From: Turritopsis dohrnii
Lineage: Eukaryota > Cnidaria > Hydrozoa > Anthoathecata > Oceaniidae
Assembly (NCBI GenBank): GCA_027922465.2
Contig: BQMF02000145.1
Coordinates: 124,001 to 188,000, forward strand
Length of the DNA stretch: 64,000 nt
Reading direction: 5' to 3'
In this document: in pieces, positions 46,500 to 58,072 of the stretch
Layout: each line of letters starts with the position of its first letter
Position numbering within the stretch: the first letter of the stretch is position 1
Translations under genes and position numbers: made by a program
The notes under the pieces: model-generated
Databases searched by the model: none
The model's input: only the letters and a program-made list of their open reading frames with translations
Told to the model about the DNA's origin: nothing

Positions 46500-48542
46500 G
46501 CTTGTGGGCGGTTATGATTGTGACATGCGAATGGAAGATAAAATAGTGAAAATGTTATGAAGCCCAAAGAACGGCAAGGGCTTCGCGTTCGGTCTGACTA
46601 TATCGACTTTCGGCATCTTTCAGTGATCTGGACCCAAAGCTGACTGTTTTGTACACTCCATCTGCTTGTTCTTGTGTCAGACCCACTGGACTCGCGTCGA
46701 CGATGATGGTGGTTTTGGCATTTGGATTATAGCATGCCATTACTTCCGGACTCTGTAGTGCTTCTTTTAGCCGGTCAAACGCTGTTTGTTGTTCCAAATT
46801 CCAGATGAACGGTTCTTTCTTTCTAGTCAAACGACGCAGAGGTTTGAGATTGTTGCGTAGTTCTTGATAAATCTGCTGCAGAATGTGACTAGTCCCAAGA
46901 ACGAATGAATTTCGGATGCGTTGCGTGCCTGGGCTATGTGCTGCACTGCTTCGGTTTTCATGGACTCTGGTGCGATTCCCATCGGTGTTAATTGATGTCC
47001 GGCAAATACGAGGCTACTGACTCCAAATGTGCATTTGTTACGATTGAGCTTAAGACCATGATCTTGCAGGCGCTGCAATACGGTTTTGAGGTTTCGATTG
47101 TGATGCTCCTTTGTCGAACCCCAAGCGAGGATCTTTATCAGCTCAATCTTTATCTGGAAGATTTCGAAGGCACTACTGATACCGAAGAACAACCGCTTGA
47201 ACCGAAAAACACCATCATATGTTGCGAATGTTGTGATATCCCTGCTGTCAGGGTGTAACATGAGTTGGTGGTAACCTTCATGAAGATCTATTTTGGAGAC
47301 AATAGTGGCATTGTGTAGTTCTGGAAGGATTTCATCAAATTTGGGAATTACGTGTCTTTCACGAATGACGGCCTCGTTCGCCTTCCTCATGTCGATACAA
47401 AATTGCATTTGATCGCTTGATCGACGTGGAACAATGACAAAAGGGTTTAACGAGGTGGTGGGACCATCATAACGTTCAATAATGTCCAATTTTTCCAATT
47501 CTTCAGAAACTTTTTGTCGAGTGTGCCATGGTAACCTTCGTATGGGTTGCTGTTTGGGCGGTACTGTTTTATCAAGGTGTAATTTAATTTCAGTGTCCTT
47601 GACGAACCCATGTCCATCAAAAACGGTTTTCCTTTCTTCCAGTATCCCTTGTAGGCTTGAGGTGGACTGAATCGTGTTGATGATGGGTGGTGAAACTGGT
47701 GGCCCGACACGAAATAGCTCTAATGTTTCTGCAGTGGTTTTGCTGAGTATTGTCTTTCCCTTTCCTTTGACGACAAAGATTGTGGTGTTCACGAATTTGT
47801 CTTTGGCCTGGACGACAGCGGTGAATTTTCCTGCAACAGGTAACGGCTTTGTGGCTTGATATGAGTAAATGTTTGTGGTTGTTGGCGAAAGATTTGGTTG
47901 TGGATTCATTTTGGTCCAAACAGAATTGTTGATGATGTTGATGGAGGAGCCTGAGTCGATCAGTGCATCCATTTTAGTTTTGTTGATCAAGATCGGAAAC
48001 GTGGGACCTTCGTTGATAATGAACACGTAAAAGTTATTTATTTCTTCCTCACTACTTTTTGATCCGCTTTCAGGATGTGTGGTTTCGTCTTGTTTGATGC
48101 TGTTTACAGTTTTTTGTTTATTTTGAAAACACATTTTCCCAAAGTGTCCTGTGTTGCCGCACACACTACAGTGGACACCTTGAGTGCGACGACACTCATG
48201 TCCTTTGTGTCCTGCTGCACCACAACGGCTACATGTGTTATTGCCTTGTGTCGAAACTGCTGCTTTCGACCGTGGATAGTGACATCGGTCGTGTGCATTT
48301 TGTGTTCGATTTTGTTGTTTCGGTTGAGGGTCATGTGCTTGATGGTCTGGTGTTCGATGTCCGTCCTGAAATCGAAATTTTCCCCGGCCTTTGTAGTTCG
48401 ATGGCGAGAAGATTTTGTTGACTTGAGCGGTGAGTGGTGTTTGTGACGATGTTGCTTTCATTTGTTTGGCCTGATGCGTAGCAGCTTCGCGTGATTTGCC
48501 TAATTCCAGAACATTGTCAAGGGTGAGATCTCTCTTTTCCAA
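46500..48542 (-). pseudogene. Gypsy protease-RT-RNase H with RT deletion
   Basis: Two CCHC knuckles (CSRCGAAGHKGHEC, CSVCGNTGHFGKMC), protease MDALIDSGSSINII, RT blocks QFCIDMRKANEAV and VSKIDLHEGYHQLMLHP (catalytic Asp). The expected YxDD box is absent: FEIFQIKIELIKI runs straight into LAWGSTKEHHNRNL. So a small in-frame deletion removed the core of the active site. RNase H follows in an overlapping frame at 46555-46830 (TTIIVDASPVG, YSQTEREALAVLW). Confidence 0.85.
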
Positions 48543-48964
48543 TAACTTGGTTCTGAGGTGATGACTTGATCCCTTATGTGCTCATTTGTGCTTTGTCCGT
48601 ATTCGCAGTACATGGACAGTTTTTGAAGCCTGGTGACGAACTGGTCAATGCTTTCGTAATTTTCATGCCTTGCATTTCGAAATACTGATCGTTCGTAAGA
48701 TATATTCTCCTGCACCTTGAAGTAATTATTCAGGGAATTCGATGCTTCCTCATATGTTTCACCAGTATTTGGCAGAGTTTCAAAAATTTCTTGTGTGGGT
48801 TGTCCTGCTAAGTGTAGGAGGAGCGCTCTTTTTCTTGTGTCGTCTCCAATGCATGAAGCGACGATGAAATAATTAAATTAGATCCACTTTTCCCAACGCT
48901 GTGCTGTTGTGTTTGGGTCCCCTACAGGATCGAATGGTGCGATGGTGGGCATTTGCAGTGACAT
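48500..48964 (-). pseudogene. Gypsy gag N-terminal part
   Basis: ATG at 48964 reads MSLQMPTIAPFDPVGDPNTT and WEKWI, then a stop where the frame should continue. Matching gag sequence resumes in other frames, ending in SVFRNARHENYESIDQFVTR and joining the frame beginning EKRDLTLDNVLELGKSREAA. Confidence 0.7.
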
Positions 48965-49061
48965 GTTTTGTATACAAAGTGTTTTAACGCCTTGATTTAC
49001 GTGAGAATGTTGAAATATACTGTAATGTGAGACCTGGGTTCGTTTGCAGACTTGTCACCAG

Positions 49062-49215
49062 TGTTTTATTTGATATTTAATACGCGATGTCTTCGTTTTA
49101 TGTGGATAAATATTATCTTCTGACAAAACTAAGCTTGTTTATACTAGAGCCAGACTAGCTGCTCCTTGATATATGTTTACACAAAGATGGTACGCCTAAC
49201 GGCGTAGATATAACA
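49062..49215 (-). repeat. Gypsy 5' LTR
   Basis: A 154-base repeat, ends TGTTTTATTTGATATTTAAT (plus strand) and GCGTAGATATAACA, followed by the AAAAC duplication. Just below it in coordinate, TTGTCACCA ends in CCA, as expected for a tRNA primer-binding site. Confidence 0.8.
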
Positions 49216-49220
49216 AAAAC

Positions 49221-50938
49221 CACGCAGAAGCATAAACGCGGTCATCACGTGGAAAACCATTGCATTACATCCCCAATCGATCATGATGTTTTTGGTTAGA
49301 CATCTCGAGAACCAAATATGGATAACTGACATTTTGGGGGATCTGTAACCAAAGGAAAGAGTTGACAAAAATTAGGACCTATTTTCTTTTGAGGAGCAGA
49401 TCTTTAACATCATCAAAATCTGTGATCGACATTATATCTGAAACGGTTGATCTCAGCGAAACGAACCCATACATTTTTTGATCAGTTTTTCTAGCTTTAC
49501 CACATGTGTGCTCTTTCCATTCATCATTACGTGATAGTAATTTTCGTCACTGGGTGAAAGGGTAGGAGGGATTTGACATATCATAGACACTGTAAATTGT
49601 TTTACCTGGGACATTTTGAAAAGCAGGTAATGATACACACGAGAGTAAGCATATTAATGAAGGTATTGTGTTGAAGACCTATTACTATGGTGCAATTAGT
49701 ATGATATTGAACTTTCTTTCTGTTTGTCTTGTTTTTCTTACAGTATAATAGCATGAATATGGTTTTTGCATCATTAGTTTTCTATTGCGAAAGACAAATA
49801 AAAACAATAGATAGACGATTGAAGAAATGAATCTCATGATTTTAAATCTAGGTTCTAGGTTGGCGAAGAACAATATCTTTTGTTGGTATCCAGTCCCATT
49901 TTCATCATAGTCACAAGAAATAAGAAATTCCACCCGATTCGGGCCGTCTATGGATATCATTCATGAATGCCATTATCAGAGATGGTGTTGTTGATTAAGA
50001 GATTTCAAAATCAGATTGAAACAAGAAGATTACCTATCATAAACCTACCTGTAAAATCCATCCCTAGCTCATCATTTCCGAAGAGATTGACTAAAAGTAT
50101 GCAGAAAATGGAAGCATGTACAGCCCCTGTAAGTAGATACAGCGTACCATGAATCCTTCTCTGAGTTCAAAACAAGGATATACTCACTAAAGCACGCTCC
50201 TGGGTGGGTTCGCAATAATAAATCTAATAATTTAGTGCAAATATGCTTTTTGGAAAATGAACATAGCATTCCAAGACTTGAAATATATGTGGACAACGAT
50301 CTGAGCTCCAAAATAAGAGTCTACAACTGATTATTGCCAGAAGATCATTCCCTGATGAAATTATATGGTGCCTCAATGAAAAATATGTCTCTCCAAATCC
50401 TCATATCTGCAATTTTAAAATTTGGAATATGTGACGGGGTGGCAACTCATAAATCAGAATCCCTGTTACAATATCTTGTGCCAAACGTTTTCGTTCAAGC
50501 ATCCTCATTACAACTTTTACAATCAGAACATTTCAGACTTCAAAAATATGATGTTTTTTGCAAATCACACAAATGTCAAATATGTTTAACTAGTTAAAAA
50601 CAACATGAAGGATTACCGGAGAAAAAAGCTGAAAGATCAGTAGGAACTATAGAACTGCAAAGGCAGTAGCTCCTGTTTCTCTCACCAGATCGTATCAAAT
50701 TAATATTGCAGCATCAAAGATAAACAAATAAAGAAATTAAAACATTGCAAAATTAACTTCACAAGGCATCCATTTCAGTTAATAAAAATTTAAGTGAAGA
50801 TTTGGTAACTATCATGTCGAATGCATGTGCGGCAAAGTTACACCATTTATCAAATTCTTCTAGGAAGAACAACAGAAATATATACTCAGTTCATCTTCAG
50901 GTCCTTTCCATCCTATAATCATTCGATACTGTTAGTCT
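49221..50938. other. Non-coding stretch with repeat pieces
   Basis: 49225-49345 carries pieces of the repeat family seen at 28730 and 57185 (AACCATTGCATTACATCCCC, GATAACTGACATTTT). The rest has short frames without motifs. No gene can be supported. Confidence 0.4.
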
Positions 50939-51667
50939 GTGGCTGCTAAATCTGCTTCAGCTAATGATGATATACGCTTTAACAAAAACACTGGTTTTCT
51001 CATTTTGCCAACCAGACGGCGGTTAAGAGATTTTAAGAATTACATCAGACCAGAGCGAGAATTTAACAAACATATCATCACAGATACTGATACTGAAAAA
51101 TATATGGTCCAATTTTTAATGAAATGAAAAGTCAAGAGATTCTTGTATCTTGGCGTTCCATCTTTAAATTATGCTGCACTTAATAAAGTCAGTGTTGTTG
51201 CAACACATGTGCTGGTATTCCTGCTTCGAAGCATTGTCAACCCGTTTAAGTTCCGGTTTGCAAGTTTTGCTACTGTTGGAGCAGCAGAAAGTCAAACGTT
51301 TTTTCGAATGCATTTCATTATGAACAGTGTAGACGATGGCAATACTGAAGTTAATGTCACATACCGTACATTAAATTTATTCGAAAATGTGAAACGATTC
51401 ATGTATTGCATCTCTGACCCATCACATCTAATTAAAACAACTCGTAACTACCTAGCAAATATAGGATTTATTAAGCACACACGTGTGATGGGGAGTGATG
51501 AAGCATTCCCACTTTGTAATCATATAGCCGAAATATTTTATGAAGATCAAGCATGTGGACTGGCATTATTACCAAAGCTAACGCATGAACATATGGTGTT
51601 TTTGTACTGCCTACACATTGTTTATTTCGCACTAGCCTATACATCACATATTTTGAATTACAGTTAA
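50939..51667 (+). pseudogene. P-element/THAP9-like transposase fragment
   Basis: In one frame with a single TGA at 51125-51127: ILPTRRRLRDFKNYIRPERE, FNKHIITDTDTEKY, then LNYAALNKVSVVATHVLVFL, IVNPFKFRFASFATVGA, CISDPSHLIKTTRNYLANIG and HIAEIFYEDQACGLALLPKL. These blocks are those of P-type transposases related to THAP9 (from memory). Start, THAP finger and C-terminus are missing, and a segment between the FATVGA and FFRMHF parts is shortened. A decayed DNA transposon. Confidence 0.7.
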
Positions 51668-51782
51668 AATTTCACCGACGAATAAAAAACGTTTTAATAT
51701 TTTCACTACGGTAAAGCTCTCATTTTCTATCAGTAGCTTACAAACCTGACAATAAGATTTTAGTTACCTTCAGGTTTGCAAG

Positions 51783-52097
51783 TTATTGATAGGAAATTAG
51801 TAGGAAAAGCAGGCTGTGGAGACCGAAGTGCTTCTTGTCCAGATCAATGGATTCCTGGGAATGTAAAAAGATCTCACGCATTCTTGTGTAACTAAGAGGA
51901 ATCTTCTGACTCCGCAACCAATCGAATTTGTTTTTTGAAGACACTGATATATGTCTGGATAAGTACAAGTCAGAACTCCTGTTTGATAGCCCGCCGTCTT
52001 GTAAGTATACTTTCAGGTTAAAAACGGGGCAAATTCGAGAGTCCTGTCCGCTGATATAAATCCACGTCTTGGTAGATGTCATTTTTGCTTTCATCAA
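51783..52097 (-). pseudogene. Second tyrosine recombinase fragment
   Basis: Read leftward from 52097: TKTWIYISGQDSRICPVFNL, DLYLSRHISVSSKNKFDWLR, LSYTRMREIF and KKHFGLHSL. This resembles the catalytic domain of animal retroelement or Crypton-type tyrosine recombinases just up to the HxLR motif, where it breaks off. The His of this motif is present here, unlike the copy at 43578. It is too short to place in a family. Confidence 0.55.
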
Positions 52098-52132
52098 TTA
52101 GGGAGATTCGTAAACTCGACGAGCCTGTTATA

Positions 52133-52756
52133 CAGTGTGTTTCGTAATGTTGGAATTGGAAATTTTAAAGTCGTTTTTTTAAATGAATATACCGAATTTC
52201 AAAATAATTTTTACATCAATGGAAAGCCATTTTCAAGCTCTTTCGGCTAGTATATTTTTGTGAAAAATGAAAAAGTGGGTTTTGAAAAAATGAGGAAAAT
52301 GTCATCGAAAAATGCAATTAAATTTTTAATGATCGATTAACACGTAGTTTAATTACATCGTGCTTATTGTTTCAAAACACTGAATCCATTCAAATTTTTT
52401 ATTAATTTTATGTTTGCGCTGAGACTCTCAAATTGATATTTTAAAACATAAAAGTCTGACGTTTTTCGTGAACACACAGCTTAAATTTGTTGATTGTTTT
52501 CCAAATTGCTGTCATTGTTTGAAAAAATCTTTTCTTCTCATTCACATCTTAATCGACAATTAAAAATTTAATTACATTTTTCAAAGACATTTTCCTTATT
52601 TTTTCAAAAACCACTTTTTTATTTTTCACAAAAACATACTATCCGAAAGAACTTTAAAATGGCTTTCTAACGGTGTAAAAATTATTTTGAAATTCGGTAT
52701 ATTCATTTAAAAAAACAGTTTTAAAATTTCCATTTCCAACATTACGAAACACACTG
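52133..52756. mobile_element. TA-flanked MITE family 1, uninterrupted copy
   Basis: 624 bases from CAGTGTGTTTCG to CGAAACACACTG with TA on both sides (52131-52132, 52757-52758). It aligns with 38120-39582 minus its nested insertion. No coding capacity. Confidence 0.88.
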
Positions 52757-53102
52757 TACGAAAAAAATCAATTACTTGTAATAATTATTTTGAAACTGTT
52801 CTACTGAAACGGTACTTCAGAGATTTAAAGCCTTTTGTTGTATCAAAAGAAACATCATTACTTTGCAGGCTTATTTCAAGTGTTAATCTGAAGTTTCTAA
52901 TGACTTTGTAGGGAAAAATTCACGAACAACTGCACTAAGTTGTATACAATTCCCTACAAATCTATAGAAAAATAATGATTTTTCCGAATCCCGCTAATAA
53001 ACAATTTCATATACTGGTTGGAAAAAACAACGTCAGCTTTTAAGTTACTTATTTCATTGTACTGGCGAAATCCGCAGAAACCCAGCCAACAGATATTCAT
53101 CG

Positions 53103-55631
53103 CAGGGGCGGATCCAGGAGTAGGCAACTTAGGCAAATGCCTAACCCAAAATCAGTTAAACAATCTTTTTCATAAAATTGTATGAAAAAGGTATTGTATT
53201 ACAATAATCAGAAAATAATCGAAAATATCAAGAGATTCCCGCATCCAATCCGCCCCCGATCCTTTCTTTCCCAAATAGGATTATTATTCTCCCCGGCGAG
53301 GCGCGGCGCGCGCCATGATGTTAAAAATTAATGTATTTTACAGCTTGAGTTTATAGGTAGTGATCTCTGCCCGGAAAATGAGTTCTCATAATCACATTGA
53401 CAACACAGACTAGTGCCTAACGCTCAGCTTAGGCGAAGAAAATTTGCCTAAGGAGCCCCGGGTTTACACACTTTAATGAATGAACTGGAAGAAAATTTGC
53501 CTAAGGAGCCATGGGTTTACACACTTTAAATGAATGAACCAGAAGAAAATTTGCCTAAGGTACAACCACGGGTTTACACACTTTATTGAATGAATGGTCA
53601 CCAAGTCTGCACAAAACGACCGTGGGACCTTCGAATTAGACCCAGTTACACATGGATTCGCTAGAAAACATTGTTGCAGCTTTTGATGGCAATAATGAAG
53701 TATTAATTAGGAAATTTTGAATTAACTTAATACATCTGTTGAAAACTGACTTCAAAATCTAGGAAAAGCATTTTTTTCGAGTTATGTCTCTTCATTTGCT
53801 TTTGCGAAATGAAAACATTGTGGCTGCTTTAAAGCAAGTGTTTTATTTTTATGTAATATAAATGATTAGCATGGATTATTAGCACCATAATTCGTTGACC
53901 ATAAGTATGACGACAGTTATTTATTAGCTCGGCTATGTATATATAAGTTTGTTTGTGTCAACTGAACCGAAGCCTAATTTTTATTGATTAACTAATGATG
54001 TATAATATTTTTGGTATATGTTTCTGTTAACCAAAAATGCATCTGTAAATGTTATGAAATTACGTTTGAATGATACACAAAGTCATTGTTATTTTTCTGA
54101 GTTGTTTTGCGTAGGCAGCTGCATGGTTTTTTTAGCACCAGTATTTCTACCTGGTAACTTATTTGTATGTACAGTTCAGCATAATTTTTCTTGGCTTGAG
54201 ATGACTGTCTGGTTTTGAATTTAAGAACTTTAAAAGGATCCTGTGTCCAAAATGATATGAACCAATACGATTGAGCTCAAAAGCCTCTTGTTAGTATAAC
54301 TTACTTCTAGTTTCTGAGATATGTATTTAATTTTTGAAATCTTACATTCACTTGATGCAATGCATATTTTATGATCTATATAATAAGATAGTATATAGGT
54401 TAAACTTCTCATCGCAAGTTATCATTAATACAATGTCTTTTTAATTTACTATAGAGAGGAAGGGCTTTCACTCTGAGTGAGTGATAAGAAAATGAAGTTA
54501 TAATATATTGAGAGTTTATACACATAAACAAAGAATAAAAATCTTATTACATCATAATCATATAATTATTGTATCATTTTATGATTTTTAAATCAAAATA
54601 TCTGCCCAAGGAAACAGAATTTCCAAAAACTATAAGACTTCTAAAACAACTTTGTGCATCCTATCATCCCTCGAAATGTCATTTTGGATGCAGGAAAACT
54701 TTAACATCTTTGGATATATTCTTTCATTTTACAAAAACCACCTACAGTACGTTATGTCTTCTTTTGAAAAAGGTAATTACATAATGTTTTAGTTTGACTT
54801 CTTCTTTCCTAAACTACATTAAATTCTGTAAAAAAAATGCTGTAGCTCTTATTAAATATGAAGCAGTACATAATTTATCTGTTGCTGTGTAGTTTTATTA
54901 GGTTCTTGGACTTATCTCAGGGATTTCTGGAAACACCATATTTTTTTTTATTGTGGTTTACATTAATTATTTAACCATTGATCAATTTTAGGGTAGGGTA
55001 TACTATTTAATTTGATGAACGCCTAGTGCAGAAATCTGTTTTTATTTTGCTGCCGGATAATGATCAAGGAGCTTGTCTCTAACTTTGATTTTGGTCATTT
55101 TACTTTATTTCTTAACATAGTTTCTTTTCTTTTCTTTCTATCTGACCATTTTGACCAGTACATAGATGAAATATCATGTGTTAATCTGAGTGCTCCAATC
55201 TATCATGGTATAGGTGATTGAAAATTTATTTATTTGATTTATTACAAGTATGTTTTCATTTGATGGATTGTTCCTGTTCATGTAAAAGCAATCAAGAAAA
55301 AGAAGAAGATGACAGGTGAAGTAATTTATTGGTTATTTACTTAACCTCCAATCTGGCAGAAAATATTATTTTGGTCTACATAACGTAGTTCAATACATTC
55401 CATTCATACTCAATTAGTTTTCTTTTGTTTATTTCCCTTATTCCATTAGTGCAACAATACAGACTTGCATTATAACACTCCTTATGTTAGGACGAATGAA
55501 TTCGAGTTAATATTTCGAAAAGTATGCACTAGATTGGGCGTAAACTGGCGTAAATTTCATCGATTGCGCCCTTAGGTGTGTTTTGCAAAAAAAATTTGCC
55601 TAACCCTTAAAAAATCCTAGATCTGCCCCTG
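53103..55631. mobile_element. 2.5-kb element, ends CAGGGGCGGATC, 5-bp duplication
   Basis: Left end CAGGGGCGGATCCAGG, right end CCTAGATCTGCCCCTG, flanked by CATCG on both sides (53098-53102, 55632-55636). The interior is AT-rich with three tandem units of about 62 bases at 53430-53600 (GAAGAAAATTTGCCTAAGG ... GGGTTTACACACTTTA). No transposase frame is recognisable. A related right-end sequence in opposite orientation starts at 63876. It may be a hAT-like non-autonomous element of the 5-bp type. Confidence 0.8.
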
Positions 55632-55689
55632 CATCGTCCTCATTTTAAACGTTAAAGCTATACACGTATATGGAGGATAACCAACGCCT

Positions 55690-55813
55690 ATGTAAACAGC
55701 AATATTCACGTGGTGCGTTTGCGTACATGGGAGCCAAATTGTATAACAACTTCGCTCTTGATGTACGGAAAACGCCAAATTTCAAAGAATTTGTTAGTCT
55801 ATTGGAAATGTAA
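55690..55813 (+). pseudogene. LINE C-terminal fragment
   Basis: In one frame: YSRGAFAYMGAKLYNNFALD followed by VRKTPNFKEFVSLLEM and a stop. This resembles the last residues of non-LTR reverse transcriptases (the FxGAKLWNxLP-type motif). Only this tail remains, next to the insertion at 53103-55631. Confidence 0.5.
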
Positions 55814-55954
55814 TTTTTGACTTGACTATTTCATTTATTCAGTTCAAGTCTGGTTATCCAAGCTGATCGACACATGTTTTTACCCTCTTCATTTTCTTTG
55901 CTTTTAACTGTTTGTTTGTTTATACTTATTTACTAATGCTTTTTTATATAAATA

Positions 55955-57532
55955 CTAGCCGCCAAGGTGGCGTCGCTCGCCGCCCATGTTCAGCCTGCAT
56001 TGTATCACCACCTGCTCCAAATTATTGCACTTAAAACCAGCGATAAGACTTCCTTTGCTGCTGGCTTTATCGCCTAATAAAGTTCGTTTGCACGTGAAGA
56101 GAAATACGTTCCTGGTGTTTCAAGTCTTGCATGTTCTTAACTGAGCCGTTCATTGTCGCGGTCGCATTTAAAATGTCAGCAGACTTTCTTGCTTTACACA
56201 ATGCATTCCGAACGTGAACCGAACGTGGTTCTAATTTACGATTTTAAACCAATCAAATATCAGTTTAAGAATACACTCAAAACGCAGAGATAAAAGACTT
56301 TTCAACTTATTATTAGCTTTTGTTTTACGCGCTCTAACACGGGTGCTGTCAGAAGTAGGTAAAAAAATGGTTTCTCTTAAAAAGAGTACATGGGAGGAGA
56401 AAAAAATGCATGTGCTAAATGAATAAAGTGAATAAAAAACGTTCGATCAGATTAAAATAGATTAAAAGAAATCGATTAAAAGAAATTAAGACAACTATTA
56501 AGACAAAAGCAAAAAAAATATTTTGTTTCATGATACTCTTTTTTACCTATCGGTTTTGAAACATTTTGATTGCTCGAAAAAAAGTTCACCCGTCTCAGAC
56601 AGTCAGGCAAGCATTAGGATACACTGGCAAACCGAACATGCTGTCACGTTCTGCCACTGCTGCTTTTTGTCCAAAATGTTTAATCAGTTAGTTTCTTTGT
56701 ATTTAGTTGATGTATTTTTTTCAAAGCCAAAAATATAAAGAATATAAAACTAACAATAATAATAAAAGCAAAACGTTATTTTGATTGATTCACGTGCCAA
56801 AAAAGTCACGTTCGATTAAGGTTGCAATGTATTTATTTCGAACTCACGTCGCACACAAAAAAAGAAATAATTTCGCTCACAACTCAATCTACCATTTTGC
56901 GTGACTTACAGACAAACAAAGAATCGGCTATTAATATATAGACTAGCCGCCAAGGCGGCGTCGCTCGCCGCCCATGTTCAGCCTGGGTTGACTTCACGAA
57001 AAATAAAATTAAGGAATTGACAACCAAAAGTGTCCCCATGTTGTAGAGCTCGAAAAACTGATCAAAAAAATGTATGGGATCGTTTCACTACGATCAACCG
57101 TTACAGAGATATCATCGTTCAAAGATTTCGATGACGTCACAGACCCGTCCCCCGAAAAAATTAGACCCAAATTTTTCGTCACCCCATCGCCTGTATCGCG
57201 GACCCCAAAAAACGTCAGTTATCCCTATTGGTTATCGAGATAATTTTCCCTAAACGTCGCGGTCTCAATGCAATGGTTTCACACTGACGTTGCGCACAAG
57301 AAGAGAAATAATTTATGTGTGATCTTACATTGCTGACTCTCTTTCGCAGTTCACATCTACCATTTTGCGTGACTTACAAACAAACAAACAAACGCACAAA
57401 CAAACAAAAAAAAAACAAAAAAAAACAAAAAAAACAAACAAACAAACAAACAGAGAATCGGCTATTAATATATACACTAGCCCCCAAGGCGGCGCTTCTC
57501 GCCGCCCATGTCCACCTGGTCTGTATCACTGT
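55955..57532. repeat. Repeat family 'GCCGCCAAGGCGGCG', copies B and left half of C
   Basis: Copies of the landmarks listed for 23430-24720 run from 55955 (GCCGCCAAGGTGGCGTCGCT) and again from 56940. At 57379-57455 there is a CAAA-type microsatellite, then GAGAATCGGCTATTAATATA, CCCAAGGCGGCG and CTGTATCACTGT, where the family sequence stops abruptly at 57532. It resumes with CTGTATCAATAAACG at 62402. Confidence 0.75.
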
Positions 57533-57582
57533 CACGTTGGTTTAGCCGTGGAACGTTATTATGCGCATGCGCGAGATTTTTC
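57533..57582 (+). repeat. Left terminal inverted repeat of RAG1-like unit
   Basis: CACGTTGG at 57533, 5 bases (TTTAG), then CCGTGGAA at 57546 and TTATTATGCGCATGC to 57570, followed by a looser match (AGATTTTTC). From the first base to the inner block is 13 bases. Confidence 0.75.
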
Positions 57583-58066
57583 TTTCTATCTTTTCCGTTA
57601 TTAATAACACGTGTTGAGGCAGTTTTCTGGGGTCGAGATCTTGATTTTATACTACCTTAAATCGTATCATAGTAACTTGTTAGAAACCGCTGACTGCTTG
57701 GTACCGAAGGCTCTACTATAGTTAATCATGCTGAAAAATACACGAGGTCTCTTTTTATCGTTCTTCCGTTTGAAATGGCTGTTTGTTAGACGACCTTCCA
57801 AACATGGTAAATATAGCACCTACAAAATCGATCAAATTTTAATGCTTTTGAAGTTTTCCTGTTTACGTGATTTATATTTTCGTACAGTTTAATGCTTGGT
57901 GAATATTGTTGTGTTGGTTTATTGTGGTTAACACATTTGATAAGTGTTGTACAGCTACTGAAAAGTTGGGGATTTTTCATCATGGTATGCGCCATGTTTG
58001 CTTGTGTATGAGGTAGGTAAGTGATATAATATTAATAAATAAACAAGTTTTCTGCTGTATTAAACT
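57583..58066. other. Non-coding segment inside the RAG1-like unit, 3' of the gene
   Basis: About 480 bases between the left inverted repeat and the gene's stop. No frame with motifs and no second gene are seen on either strand. Confidence 0.5.
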
Positions 58067-58072
58067 TTTATT
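58067..58072 (-). terminator. AATAAA overlapping the stop codon of the RAG1-like gene
   Basis: The last codons read GAT GAA TAA AAG, so AATAAA at 58072-58067 contains the TAA stop (58070-58068). It is the only canonical polyadenylation signal seen directly at the gene end, which implies a very short 3'UTR. Confidence 0.5.

Larger units (their letters stand above)
35106..49215 (-). mobile_element. Ty3/gypsy LTR retrotransposon, split by a PAT-like element
   Basis: LTRs begin TGTTATATCTACGC and end near ATAACA. 3' LTR 35106-35219, 5' LTR 49062-49215 (minus-strand orientation). An AAAAC duplication sits at 35101-35105 and 49216-49220. Order on the minus strand is gag, zinc knuckles, protease, RT, RNase H, integrase, as in Ty3/gypsy. 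Next to the 5' LTR, GACTTGTCACCA (plus strand) fits a primer-binding site. The integrase gene is interrupted between 45649 and 35967. Stops, frameshifts and deletions through gag, RT and integrase show it is dead. Confidence 0.9.

Noticed and set aside
48075..48446. Plus-strand 123-codon Cys-rich frame
   Set aside because: It is the complement of the two gypsy zinc knuckles; cysteines arise from the antisense reading.
57365..57545. CAAA-rich frames at 57315-57604 as coding
   Set aside because: They translate a simple microsatellite and the repeat-family tag.
57585..58066. RAG2-like gene next to the RAG1-like gene
   Set aside because: No kelch, PHD or other long frame exists on either strand here or on the other side (62047-62340).
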